Below the pieces are notes generated by a model. The model saw nothing but the letters and a program-made list of their open reading frames with translations, made no database searches and was not told the DNA's origin. A program made the position numbers and the translations under genes. From Oxalobacteraceae sp. CFBP 13730 (GTDB taxonomy: Bacteria > Pseudomonadota > Gammaproteobacteria > Burkholderiales > Burkholderiaceae_D), in contig JACYUQ010000005.1 of NCBI GenBank assembly GCA_014841835.1, positions 62,001-126,000 of the forward strand: a stretch of 64,000 bases of DNA, given 5' to 3'. This document shows, one piece after another, positions 50,021 through 58,802 of the stretch. Within the stretch, counting starts at the first letter, position 1; each line of letters opens with the position of its first letter.

Positions 50021-51469
50021 TTAATCATATTCGCCCACACGCACGATCTTGAGCGCATTGGTGCCGCCGGCTTCGCCCATTGGCGAACCCCACGTCACCA
50101 CGATCAGGTCGCCCTTGCGCACGTAACCTTCGTTCATCAACAGCTCTTCGGCCTTGCGCAGCACGGCGTGGCTGCCGCCTTCCTGCTCCAGGTGGAAGGC
50201 GCGCACGTTGCGGTACAGCGAAGCCTTGCGCTCGGTCGTCTTGAGCGGGGTCAGCGCCAGGATCGGCGTGTCGATGCTGTGACGGCTCATCCACAACGCG
50301 GTCGAGCCCGATTCGGTCAGCGCCACGATCGCTTTCACGCGCAGGTGGTGCGCAGTAAACAGCGTACCGTACGCGATGGTCTGGTCGATGCGGGTGAACT
50401 GTTTATTGAGGAAGTCGACGTCGACCTTGTTGTATTCGGACATCTCGGCTTCAAGGCAGACCGCGGCCATCATTTCGACGGTTTCGATCGGGTACTTGCC
50501 CGATGCGGTCTCGGCCGAGGTCATGACGGCGTCGGTGCCATCGAGCACGGCGTTGGCGACGTCCGACACTTCGGCGCGGGTCGGCACGGCGTTGACGATC
50601 ATCGACTCCATCATCTGGGTCGCGGTGATGGCCAGCTTGTTCGAATCGCGCGCCATGCGGATCATGCGCTTTTGCAGCGCCGGCACGGCAGCGTTACCGA
50701 CTTCAACGGCCAGGTCGCCACGGGCGACCATGATGCCGTCCGACGCATCCAGGATCTCCTGCAGCAGCGGAATCGCTTCGGCGCGCTCGATCTTGGCGAT
50801 CATCATCGGCTTGTGGCCGTACGGCTCGCCGGCGATATTGGCCAGCTGACGCGCCATTTCCATGTCGGTCGCGCTTTTCGGGAACGAAATGGCCAGGTAG
50901 TCGGCCTGGAAGCTCATCGCGGTCTTGATGTCTTCCATGTCCTTGGACGTCAGGGCCGGCGCGGTCAGGCCGCCGCCCTGGCGGTTGATGCCCTTGTTGT
51001 TCGACAGCTCGCCGCCGACCTTGACGGTGGTGCAGATTTCGTGACCGGCGACGCGGTCGACGATCAGCACGATCAGGCCGTCATTCAGCAGCAGCCTGTC
51101 GCCTGGCTTGACGTCGCGCGGCAGCGCCTTGTAATCCAGGCCCACGCGCTCCTGGTTGCCCAGTTCGCCGTTCTCACCCCACTTGGCGTCCAGAATGAAC
51201 CGGTCGCCATTGGTCAGGAAAATCTTGCCTTCTTCAAACTTGCCAACGCGGATCTTTGGACCCTGCATGTCGGCCATGATGGCCACTTCACGGCCGCACT
51301 CGGCGGCAGCACGGCGTACCAAGGTGGCCCGGTCGATGTGATCCTGGGCCTTCCCGTGCGAAAAGTTCAGGCGTACGACGTCGACGCCGGCGCGGATCAT
51401 TTTGACGAGAATATCGAAGTCGGTCGATGCTGGGCCGATGGTTGCGACGATCTTGGTGCCACGGTACAT
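50021..51469 (-). CDS. pyk: Pyruvate kinase
   Basis: The 482-residue enzyme converts phosphoenolpyruvate and ADP to pyruvate and ATP. TKIVATIGPAS, VVRLNFSHG, MADMQGPKIRVG, MIAKIERAEA, DGIMVARGDLAVEVG and ITATQMMESMI (catalytic-loop region) are all intact. The ATG at 51469 has AAGGACA just upstream. It follows the pgk terminator at 51.5 kb, which may attenuate readthrough. Confidence 0.97.
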   Translation of the reverse strand: MYRGTKIVATIGPASTDFDILVKMIRAGVDVVRLNFSHGKAQDHIDRATLVRRAAAECGREVAIMADMQGPKIRVGKFEEGKIFLTNGDRFILDAKWGENGELGNQERVGLDYKALPRDVKPGDRLLLNDGLIVLIVDRVAGHEICTTVKVGGELSNNKGINRQGGGLTAPALTSKDMEDIKTAMSFQADYLAISFPKSATDMEMARQLANIAGEPYGHKPMMIAKIERAEAIPLLQEILDASDGIMVARGDLAVEVGNAAVPALQKRMIRMARDSNKLAITATQMMESMIVNAVPTRAEVSDVANAVLDGTDAVMTSAETASGKYPIETVEMMAAVCLEAEMSEYNKVDVDFLNKQFTRIDQTIAYGTLFTAHHLRVKAIVALTESGSTALWMSRHSIDTPILALTPLKTTERKASLYRNVRAFHLEQEGGSHAVLRKAEELLMNEGYVRKGDLIVVTWGSPMGEAGGTNALKIVRVGEYD

Positions 51470-51481
51470 GAAGTGTCCTTG

Positions 51482-51512
51482 TAAAAAACAAAGCGCAGCC
51501 ACGGGCTGCGCT
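51482..51512 (-). terminator. Rho-independent terminator between pgk and pyk
   Basis: On the minus strand AGCGCAGCC and GGCTGCGCT form a 9-bp stem with a CGT loop, followed by TTGTTTTTTAC. It lies 11 nt past the pgk stop, and the T-run ends just before the pyk ribosome-binding site. Confidence 0.88.
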
Positions 51513-51522
51513 AGGGTCTCAT

Positions 51523-52737
51523 TTATGCTGCAGACTGCGCGCTGCGTTGCAGCAGGATATCCACCGCCGGCAGCGTTTTTCCTTCCAGGAATTCCAGGAA
51601 GGCGCCACCGCCGGTCGAAATGTAGCCGATCTGGTCGGCAATCTTGTATTTTGCGATCGCGGCCAGGGTGTCGCCGCCACCGGCGATCGAGAAGCCCCTG
51701 GAACCTGCGATGGCCAGCGCAAGGGTCTTGGTGCCCTCGGCAAACTGGTCGAATTCGAACACGCCAACAGGACCGTTCCAGACGATCGTGCCAGCCGTGG
51801 CGACCTGCTCTGCCAGCATGGCGGCGGTCTGCGGGCCGATGTCGAGGATCATGTCGTCGTCTTGTACGTCAGCCACCAGCTTGACGGTAGCGACAGCCGT
51901 CGGCGCGAATTCCTTGGCGCACACGACGTCGACGGGAATTGGCACCTGCGCGCCGCGCGCGGCCATCTTGTCGATGATGGCTTTGGCTTCGCTCACCAGG
52001 TCGTTTTCGACCAGCGATTTGCCGATGTTCAGGCCGACGGCCTTCATGAACGTGTTGGCGATGCCGCCGCCGACGATCAGGTTGTCGACCTTGTCGGCCA
52101 GGCTTTGCAGGATCGTGAGCTTGCTCGAGACTTTCGAGCCGGCGACGATCGCCAGCAGCGGACGCTGCGGCTGACCCAAGGCCTTGCCCAGCGCGTCGAG
52201 TTCAGCAGCCAGCAGCGGACCTGCGGCGACGATTGGTGCAAACTTGGCGATGCCGTGCGTGGTGGCTTCGGCGCGGTGTGCAGTGCCGAACGCGTCGTTG
52301 ACGTACACATCGCACAGCTTGGCCATTTTCTGGGCCAGCTCGTCGTTGTTTTTCTTTTCGCCCGCGTTCACGCGGCAATTTTCCAGCAGCACGACCGAAC
52401 CCGGCGCGACATCGACGCCGTCGACCCAATTTTGCTTGAGTTCGACTGGCTGGCCGAGCAGCTCGGACAGGCGCGCGGCGACGGGCGCCAGGCTGTCTTC
52501 GGGCTTGAACGCGCCTTCGGTCGGCCGGCCGAGGTGCGACGTCACCATCACTGCCGCACCCGCCTTGATGGCGGCCTGGATCGCCGGCACCGACGCGCGA
52601 ATGCGCGTGTCTTCGGTGATATTGCCAGCGTCATCTTGTGGCACATTCAGGTCGGCGCGAATGAAGACGCGCTTGCCCTGCAGGGCGTTCTGATCGATCA
52701 GGTCTTGCAAACGGGTGAAACGGCGGGAAGCGTCCAT
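51523..52737 (-). CDS. pgk: Phosphoglycerate kinase
   Basis: The 404-residue enzyme transfers phosphate from 1,3-bisphosphoglycerate to ADP. RADLNVPQDDAGNITEDTRI, TSHLGRPTEG, LLENCRVNAGEKKN, VNDAFGTAHRA, AIVAGSKVSSKL and the GGGDTLAAI / STGGGAFLEFLEG ends are all present. It is the first glycolytic gene of the series pgk-pyk-fba and follows azlD by 38 nt. Confidence 0.97.
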   Translation of the reverse strand: MDASRRFTRLQDLIDQNALQGKRVFIRADLNVPQDDAGNITEDTRIRASVPAIQAAIKAGAAVMVTSHLGRPTEGAFKPEDSLAPVAARLSELLGQPVELKQNWVDGVDVAPGSVVLLENCRVNAGEKKNNDELAQKMAKLCDVYVNDAFGTAHRAEATTHGIAKFAPIVAAGPLLAAELDALGKALGQPQRPLLAIVAGSKVSSKLTILQSLADKVDNLIVGGGIANTFMKAVGLNIGKSLVENDLVSEAKAIIDKMAARGAQVPIPVDVVCAKEFAPTAVATVKLVADVQDDDMILDIGPQTAAMLAEQVATAGTIVWNGPVGVFEFDQFAEGTKTLALAIAGSRGFSIAGGGDTLAAIAKYKIADQIGYISTGGGAFLEFLEGKTLPAVDILLQRSAQSAA

Positions 52738-52775
52738 TGGTCAGCGTGGCAATAGTGAAAAAACGTCATTGTACA

Positions 52776-53120
52776 TCAGGGGGTGCCGCCAAAAACGTGC
52801 AGGACGCGCAGTGCGGTAAACACAAGCATGCCGAATAAAATCGTCAGCAGCATGTTACGGCGCCACACATAGAACGCAAACGCGGCCAGCCCTGCCAGCA
52901 GCTTCGGGTTAGCCAGCGTGAACTGCAGCCCGCCCTGCGGATCGATCAGAAAATCGGGGCCAATGATGGCTGCCAGCGCGCAGGCCGGCGCATAGCGCAG
53001 CATTTCCTGCACGCGTGGCGGAATCGATACGCGGTGGCCGATCAGCCAGAACGAACTGCGCGTCGCAGCCGTGGCCACGCACAGCACGCCAATCACCACC
53101 CAGATTTCCCAATCAGCCAC
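52776..53120 (-). CDS. azlD: AzlD-family branched-chain amino-acid exporter small subunit
   Basis: The 114-residue membrane protein has about four hydrophobic segments: IWVVIGVLCVATAATRSSFW at the start, then ACALAAIIGPDFLI, LAGLAAFAFYVW and LLTILFGMLVFTAL. It overlaps azlC by 8 nt. AzlCD exports leucine analogues and branched-chain amino acids. Assignment is by gene pairing and the family R-S-x-F-W motif. Confidence 0.85.
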   Translation of the reverse strand: MADWEIWVVIGVLCVATAATRSSFWLIGHRVSIPPRVQEMLRYAPACALAAIIGPDFLIDPQGGLQFTLANPKLLAGLAAFAFYVWRRNMLLTILFGMLVFTALRVLHVFGGTP

Positions 53121-53871
53121 GGCGCGCCTTTATCTTGTTCATTGTTTCTTCGATGATCATCGCTGTCACCATCCCGACCAGCACCGCCAGCAGCAAGCCC
53201 AGCTTGTAAGGCAGCTCATAGGCCAGTACCGAGACCGTGCCCGCCACCAGCACGCCGCACAGGGCCGCGCGGTTGATCATCAACGGCACCATGATGCAGA
53301 GGATGGCCAGCGTGCCGGCAAAGCCCAGGCCCCACTCGGCCGGCACGGTGCTGCCCAGGAACACCCCGATCACCGAGCCAATTTGCCAGGCGCTCCAGTT
53401 CGGGAACATCAAGCCCTTCAGATACGACAGCTTGCCCACCGCCGGCGTCGGACTCGGATATTTCTGCAAAAACAAGGCCACGGAAATATCACCCGAGATA
53501 TAGCCGAGATACAGGCGCTGGCGCCACGGCAAGTGGGCAAAGTGTGGCGCCAGCAGCGCCGAAAAGATCACGAAGCGCAAATTGACAACCAGCGCCGTGG
53601 CGAAGATGACCCAGATCGGCGCCTGCGCCGCGATCAGCGGCAGCGACGCCAGTTGCGCCGAGCCGGCAAACACCAGCAGCGTCATGCCCAGCGCCTGGGG
53701 TACGGACAGGCCGCTCTTGACCATGGCGATGCCCACCACCAGGCCCCAGGCGGCGATGCCGAACAGCGTTGGCAGGCCGGTTTTGAAGCCGTCGCGAAAC
53801 GCGTCGCGGTTGGGCGCGTCGCCGATCGTGACCGGCGGCTGGCCAGCCGGCTCGCCGGCGTTCACGGACAT
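53113..53871 (-). CDS. azlC: AzlC-family branched-chain amino-acid exporter large subunit
   Basis: The 252-residue membrane protein has FRDGFKTGLPTLFGIAAWGLV, LLVFAGSAQLASLPLIA, VVNLRFVIFSALLAPH and GYISGDISVALF, the AzlC pattern, with about six to eight membrane segments. A longer frame reaches 54003, but its N-terminus (residues 1-44, His- and Ser-rich) does not look natural, so the ATG at 53871 was used. No good ribosome-binding site was seen for either. Confidence 0.85.
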   Translation of the reverse strand: MSVNAGEPAGQPPVTIGDAPNRDAFRDGFKTGLPTLFGIAAWGLVVGIAMVKSGLSVPQALGMTLLVFAGSAQLASLPLIAAQAPIWVIFATALVVNLRFVIFSALLAPHFAHLPWRQRLYLGYISGDISVALFLQKYPSPTPAVGKLSYLKGLMFPNWSAWQIGSVIGVFLGSTVPAEWGLGFAGTLAILCIMVPLMINRAALCGVLVAGTVSVLAYELPYKLGLLLAVLVGMVTAMIIEETMNKIKARRG

Positions 53872-54094
53872 GTGGTTGTGGTGTTCGTGCAACTTCCAGG
53901 CGTCAAAATGACGGCTGGGACGACAGCGGTGGTCTGGGAACAGTGAGGCATGAAACGCATGGAATGGGGCGACGCCACTTGAGAAAGGGGCGCTTGGGCT
54001 CAATATGTTGAGCGCATTATTTTACGGTCATTTCGGCAATAGGGGGAATCCGTTAGAATCCTGTCTTTGCCCACCTGCCAGACGGAGACACCAG

Positions 54095-54289
54095 ATGACC
54101 CAAAAGACGATGCCAATCGTGGAACTCACGGCGAAAGACTTGCCGGCGCACTGCCCGAACCCGGCCATGCCGCTGTGGTCGTCGCACCCGCGCGTGTTCC
54201 TCGATTTCGACCACCACGGCGAGGCAAAGTGCCCGTACTGCGGTACCGGCTATCGCCTGGCGCCAGGCACGGTGCTCAAGAACCACTGA
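54095..54289 (+). CDS. CHCC-type zinc-finger protein (zf-CHCC)
   Basis: The 64-residue protein has C-x10-H-x14-C-x2-C (Cys20, His31, Cys46, Cys49; AKCPYCGTGYRL). This is the zf-CHCC family, related to the mitochondrial complex I NDUFS6 domain and common in proteobacteria. GGAGA precedes the ATG at 54095. The exact role is unknown. It is followed 47 nt later by the YheT-like hydrolase gene. Confidence 0.88.
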   Translation: MTQKTMPIVELTAKDLPAHCPNPAMPLWSSHPRVFLDFDHHGEAKCPYCGTGYRLAPGTVLKNH

Positions 54290-54336
54290 TCTTTCGGGGC
54301 GTACGCGATTGCCGGCGCCCCTCTCCTTCCTTCTTC

Positions 54337-55320
54337 ATGCCCTACCGCGCACCGCGCTGGCTGCCTGGCGGCCATCTCCAGACCATCTACCCGGCGACCG
54401 GCATCGCCAAGCCGCCCGTTGCCTACCGCCGCGAGCGCTGGAAGAGTGCCGACGGCGACTTCGTCGACCTCGATTTTGTCGACGGCCAGCCGGGCCAGCC
54501 GCTGGTGGTGCTGTTTCATGGCCTGGAAGGCTCGTCCGACAGCCATTACGCACGGGCCCTGATGGCGGCGCTGGCCGCGCGCGGCTGGTCGGGCGTGGTG
54601 CCGCATTTCCGGGGCTGCTCGGGCGAGCCGAACCTGGCACCCCGCTTCTATCACTCGGGCGACGCCGCCGAAGTCGAGTGGATCGTGCGCTCGCTGCGGG
54701 CGCGCCATGCCGGTGTGTTCTACGCGGCCGGCGTGTCATTGGGTGGCAACGCTCTGCTGCGCTGGCTGGGCGAATCGGGCCATGGCGCCTCGATTGTCGA
54801 TGCGGCGTGCGCGGTCTCGGCCCCGCTCGATCTGGCGCGCGGCGGCGCGGCGCTGTCCTCGGGCTTCAATATGCTTTACACCCGGATGTTCCTGCAGACG
54901 CTCAAGCCCAAGTGCCTGGCCAAGCTCGACCAGTTTCCGGGCCTGTTCGACCGCGCCGCGCTGCTCGCTGCGCGCGACCTGTACGCGTTCGACAATGTGG
55001 TGACCGCGCCGCTGCACGGCTACCGCGACACCGACGACTACTGGCACCGCGCCAGCGCACGTCACGTGCTGGACGCGATCACCGTGCCGACGCTGGTGCT
55101 CAATGCGCGCAACGATCCGTTCCTGCCAGGGAGGTACCTGCCGGCGTCGGCATCGGCTGCGGTAACGCTCGAGTACCCGGCCACCGGTGGGCACGTGGGC
55201 TTTCCGACCGGGCCGTTTCCGGGGCAGATCGACTGGCTGGCCCAGCGCATCCTGCAGCATTTCGATGGCGTGGCGGGCACGCGCGCGCTGACCGGCGCCG
55301 AACTGTGCGATGCTGGCTGA
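54337..55320 (+). CDS. YheT-like alpha/beta hydrolase
   Basis: The 327-residue protein starts RAPRWLPGGHLQTIYPAT, the YheT/ABHD1-3 family pattern. It then shows VVLFHGLEGSSDSHY, the oxyanion-side HFRGCSGEPN, the nucleophile elbow GVSLGGN and a C-terminal ATGGHVGFP with the catalytic His. Family members act on short-chain esters or phospholipids. The substrate here is not known. The ATG at 54337 fits the family, and the upstream frame is a shadow. Confidence 0.92.
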   Translation: MPYRAPRWLPGGHLQTIYPATGIAKPPVAYRRERWKSADGDFVDLDFVDGQPGQPLVVLFHGLEGSSDSHYARALMAALAARGWSGVVPHFRGCSGEPNLAPRFYHSGDAAEVEWIVRSLRARHAGVFYAAGVSLGGNALLRWLGESGHGASIVDAACAVSAPLDLARGGAALSSGFNMLYTRMFLQTLKPKCLAKLDQFPGLFDRAALLAARDLYAFDNVVTAPLHGYRDTDDYWHRASARHVLDAITVPTLVLNARNDPFLPGRYLPASASAAVTLEYPATGGHVGFPTGPFPGQIDWLAQRILQHFDGVAGTRALTGAELCDAG

Positions 55321-55912
55321 CACTATGGACGATATCGTAAAACAGGCAATGGCCAAGTGGCCAAACGTACCGCACTGCTACGGCTGGCTCGCGCTCGATG
55401 CGCGCGGCCACTGGCGCATGCGCGACGAAGCGACCCAGCAGGCCGGCTTGGCCGGCGACCGGCTCGAGAACGAAAAACTGGTGGGGTTCATCAACCGCAA
55501 TTACCTGCACGACGAACGGGGCAACTGGTATTTCCAGAATGGTCCGCAGCGCGTGTACGTGAATCTGGAGGCCGCGCCGTTCATTGCACGCACCGATCCG
55601 CAACAGGGCTTGTTGCTGCAGACCGGGCAGGCGCTGACGGCTGTCGAGCACGTGTTTCTGAGCGATGCCGGCGCCGTGCTGTTTGCGGCCGGCGAGATCG
55701 TGGCGCAGCTCGATGACCGCGATGTGGCGCAGGTCCTGGGCCAGTTCACGCTGGATGGCCGCAGCGCATCGGACGACGCCGTGATGGCGTGGCTGGGCGG
55801 CGGCGCTGGCACACTGGCGTTGCCGTGGCAGGGCAAGATCTTCACGGTGGAACGGGTGGCGGACGCCGGCTTGGCGCAGCGGTTCGGGTTCAGCAGGCTG
55901 CCGGCGCCCTGA
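55310..55912 (+). CDS. Conserved hypothetical protein, possibly DUF-type (200 aa)
   Basis: The 200-residue soluble protein starts MLADTMDDIVKQAMAKWPNV. The W/Y-rich segment CYGWLALDARGHWRMRDE leads to NRNYLHDERGNWYFQNGPQR, then YVNLEAAPFIARTD and a C-terminal domain. I do not recognise its function. The ATG at 55310 overlaps the YheT-like stop (11 nt); the ATG at 55325 (MDDIVKQAM) is an equally good start. Coupling to the hydrolase suggests a shared operon. Confidence 0.75.
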   Translation: MLADTMDDIVKQAMAKWPNVPHCYGWLALDARGHWRMRDEATQQAGLAGDRLENEKLVGFINRNYLHDERGNWYFQNGPQRVYVNLEAAPFIARTDPQQGLLLQTGQALTAVEHVFLSDAGAVLFAAGEIVAQLDDRDVAQVLGQFTLDGRSASDDAVMAWLGGGAGTLALPWQGKIFTVERVADAGLAQRFGFSRLPAP

Positions 55913-55917
55913 GCCGC

Positions 55918-56101
55918 TGATCGTTGCCGGCGCTGCTTTCGGGCCGGATGATGTCGCTGCCAACCATCACCGCGTGGACGGGGAACCCGTCCACCCTACC
56001 CTAATCGGTATCAATCATCTCCGCGTCCAATTTACCGTAGGGTGGAAGGCTCCGCCGTCCACGCGGTGATCGTTGCCGGCGCCACCTTCGGGCCGGATGA
56101 T
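55918..56101. repeat. Composite repeat: inverted REP pair flanked by 35-bp direct repeats (family 3)
   Basis: Direct repeats at 55918-55952 and 56067-56101 (TGATCGTTGCCGGCG then a variable stretch, GGGCCGGATGAT) differ at three positions. Between them are two inverted units: 55968-56001 (perfect hairpin GTGGACGGG-GAA-CCCGTCCAC) and 56036-56068. Inter-unit complementarity is high. The block fills the 200 bp between two convergent genes and may have arisen by insertion with duplication, or by repeat amplification. Confidence 0.75.
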
Positions 56102-56112
56102 CTGGCGGGCCG

Positions 56113-57699
56113 TCAATCGTCCTTCTCTTCCTTGTCTTTCTTTTGCTGCGCCTCGAGTTCGCGGGCGCGCGCATCGATCACGGCCTGGTCGTAGAACGAT
56201 GCGTCGCGCGCCTTGCGCGCCAGCTCGAGCTGCGCCATCGCGGCCGGTGTGGCGCCGGCCAGCACATACGATTCGGCCAGTGCCATGTGCTGCAGCGCGA
56301 TCTTGCCCTGCTTCGCGTAGGCCTTGGCCAACAGATCCTGCAGCTTGTATTCCTCGCGATATTGCTGCGACTGGTCACGCAGAAAGCGCGTGGCCTCGTC
56401 GAGTTTGCCGGTCGCAATCATGGCGTCGGCGTACTGGTGCGCCAGATAACGCGACAGCGGGAAGCGGCCATGCATCGTCTCGGCTTCTTTTACGGCCTCG
56501 GCCAGCACCGATGCCGGCTGACTGGGCGCCATCTTGATCTCGATCGCCAGGCCCGCGTACATGGTCGCGCCATCGCCGACGTTCGACGCCACCGACAGCA
56601 CCCCCTCACGTGGTTTCATCGTCTCGCGCGACTTGTCGAGCCAGCTCTGCGCGTCGGCCAGGTTACCCTGCTTGAGCGCCAGGTAGGCCAGGCCATACTG
56701 CGCGCCGGCCTGCTGATAGCGGTGCGTTTCCTTGAGCTGCGTATTGAATGCGCTGCGCGTGTTGCGCTGGCCCTGCTCGCTTGGCTCCTGCAGCACGCGG
56801 ATGCGCGCGCGCACCAGGTGAAAGTCGAGGCTGTCGACGCGCTGCTTCTTGGGCATCTCGCGGATGCGTGCCTGCATGTCGCTGATGCGCTCCTGGGTCA
56901 GCGGGTGGCTGCTCAGGTTGCTCAAGCCGGCCGGCAGGTCGCCATACAGCTTCGTGGCATTCTGCAAGCGCCTGAAAAACGCGACGATACCGGTCGTGTC
57001 GTAGCCGCCCGCCTCCATGATCTGGAAACCCACGCGGTCGGCTTCGCGCTCGGCTTCGCGGCTGAAGTTCAGCTGACGCTGGACCACCAGGCCCTGACCG
57101 CCCATCAGCACGCCCATCGCCGCGTCCGAGCCGGCCTTGGCCGCCAGCGCTGCCAGAATCATCGACGCCAGCGGCAGCAGGATATCCTGGCGCTGCTGGC
57201 CCAGCATCCGCGCAATGTGGCGCTGCGTGACGTGGCCGATCTCGTGCGCCACGACGCCGGCCAGCTCGGATTCGGTCTGGGCTGCGATCACCAGGCCCGA
57301 GTGCGCGCCGATGAAGCCGCCCGGCAGCGCGAACGCGTTCAATGCCGCATCGCGCACGGCAAAGAAGTGAAAATCGGCATTGGTCTCGCCCCGCGCACCT
57401 GGCGCCGCGGCAACCAGGCCATTGCCGAAGTTGTTCAAGTATTCGGAGATCGGCTCGTCGTCGAGGTAATCGCGGTCGCGCCGGATGTCGCGCATGATCT
57501 CTTCGCCCAGCTTGCGCTCGACGACCGGCGACAGGTCGACGCGCGCGGTGTCGCCCAGCGTCGGCAGGTGGATGTGATCGGCGCGCTTGAGCGGATCGGA
57601 TTGGGCGGCCACGGCAAACGCCGCCGTCGTGCACAAGGCAACGGCAGTCAGGACGGGGCGCCAGCGGCGCACGGATGCTGGTCGGACGACGGATTTCAC
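56113..57699 (-). CDS. M48-family periplasmic metalloprotease with TPR-like tail (BepA-like)
   Basis: The 528-residue exported protease has a signal peptide (about 1-32, ending AVAAQS), a peptidase domain with the zinc site HEIGH (His152, Glu153, His156) and third ligand in EREADRVG, then a TPR-like tail (about 330-520; YGLAYLALKQGNLADA). BepA/YfgC helps assemble or degrade outer-membrane proteins such as LptD. The GTG at 57699 was chosen because it begins the signal peptide. A TATGAT -10-like sequence ends 7 nt before it, so the mRNA may be nearly leaderless. Confidence 0.88.
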   Translation of the reverse strand: MKSVVRPASVRRWRPVLTAVALCTTAAFAVAAQSDPLKRADHIHLPTLGDTARVDLSPVVERKLGEEIMRDIRRDRDYLDDEPISEYLNNFGNGLVAAAPGARGETNADFHFFAVRDAALNAFALPGGFIGAHSGLVIAAQTESELAGVVAHEIGHVTQRHIARMLGQQRQDILLPLASMILAALAAKAGSDAAMGVLMGGQGLVVQRQLNFSREAEREADRVGFQIMEAGGYDTTGIVAFFRRLQNATKLYGDLPAGLSNLSSHPLTQERISDMQARIREMPKKQRVDSLDFHLVRARIRVLQEPSEQGQRNTRSAFNTQLKETHRYQQAGAQYGLAYLALKQGNLADAQSWLDKSRETMKPREGVLSVASNVGDGATMYAGLAIEIKMAPSQPASVLAEAVKEAETMHGRFPLSRYLAHQYADAMIATGKLDEATRFLRDQSQQYREEYKLQDLLAKAYAKQGKIALQHMALAESYVLAGATPAAMAQLELARKARDASFYDQAVIDARARELEAQQKKDKEEKDD

Positions 57700-57774
57700 G
57701 GTGCTATCATAACCGTATCCGCATGCACGCTGCTGCTCCCAGAACACTTTGTTACCCAACGATACCGACCCTTC

Positions 57775-58275
57775 ATGACGCCTTCCAGCCCGACCGCAGA
57801 CCATCTGACCCACTTCGACGCCACCGGCCAGGCCCATATGGTCGATGTCGGCGCCAAAGAGGATACGCACCGCATCGCGGTGGCCGCCGGCACCATCCGC
57901 ATGCAACCGGCCACGCTGGCCCTGATCACGTCCGGCAGCGCAAAAAAAGGGGACGTGATCGGCATTGCACGCATCGCCGCGATCATGGCCTCCAAGCGCA
58001 CGAGCGACCTGGTGCCGCTGTGTCACCCATTGCCGATCACGCGCGTGGCGGTCGATTTCGAGATCGATGCGGCGGCCAACAGCGTCCATTGTCGGGCGCA
58101 GGTGGAAACCATCGGCAAGACCGGCGTCGAGATGGAAGCGTTGACGAGCGTGCAGGTGGGCCTGCTGACCGTCTACGACATGTGCAAGGCGGTCGACCGC
58201 GGCATGGTCATGACCAATGTGCGGGTGCTCGAAAAGCACGGCGGCAAGAGCGGTGACTGGACGGCGCAGGTGTAA
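57775..58275 (+). CDS. moaC: Cyclic pyranopterin monophosphate synthase MoaC
   Basis: The 166-residue enzyme of molybdenum cofactor synthesis shows MVDVGAKEDTHRIAVAAG, KKGDVIGIARIAAIMASKRT, LVPLCHPLPIT and TGVEMEALTSVQVGLLTVYDM, ending KSGDWTAQV. It looks complete. It marks the left border of the AT-rich block, and a diverged copy of its last 50 codons lies at 62319-62484 on the far side of that block. Confidence 0.95.
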   Translation: MTPSSPTADHLTHFDATGQAHMVDVGAKEDTHRIAVAAGTIRMQPATLALITSGSAKKGDVIGIARIAAIMASKRTSDLVPLCHPLPITRVAVDFEIDAAANSVHCRAQVETIGKTGVEMEALTSVQVGLLTVYDMCKAVDRGMVMTNVRVLEKHGGKSGDWTAQV

Positions 58276-58802
58276 GTCGCTAATCCGTCAGGAAAATAAG
58301 CGAGGCAAACTTACTGCGATCAACCGTCAAGGTAGATTAAAGAGACCTTTTGCAAATTGTTTTCGCTTTTTGCCCCGCTACATTCCCCGGGAAAGCCACT
58401 AACGCCCTCCCATACCCTTACGGGTAAGCTTTTCCTTGGCACCAACATGGCCATCCCATGAAATACAACATAGTAGCTACATGTGTTTTACCGATAGGCA
58501 GACCTAGCGTATTGCACATACACAGCTATGTTGTTATGGGTAATTGTAGTGAGTTATGAGGACTAGTGCTAAAGCAGGCGCCGGTAGGCCATCAGCGACC
58601 CGTAGTTGCTCTGAACATTCCATGCGAACCCAACTGACCCTGAACCACCCCTCCATGCGGCTGGCTGCTGCCCTGCCTCTACGCAAAGCATGGCGTAGCC
58701 AAGATACACCAGATTTATTGATAGCTACTCCGATCCTTTGTACCGTTGGCAAGGTCACAAACGACGCCTCTCTTCGGTCAAACATCGAACGCGAGATTGT
58801 TA
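58276..58802. other. Non-coding left flank of the restriction-modification island
   Basis: 527 bp without a gene that I can support. The base composition becomes visibly AT-richer right after the moaC stop. Perfect 9-bp arms ACAACATAG (58465-58473) and CTATGTTGT (58526-58534) form an inverted repeat around 52 bp. No integrase, tRNA end or clear attachment site was found. Confidence 0.4.

Noticed and set aside
56143..57774. Long plus-strand frame leading into moaC
   Set aside because: It is antisense to the M48 protease; MoaC similarity begins only at the ATG at 57775.
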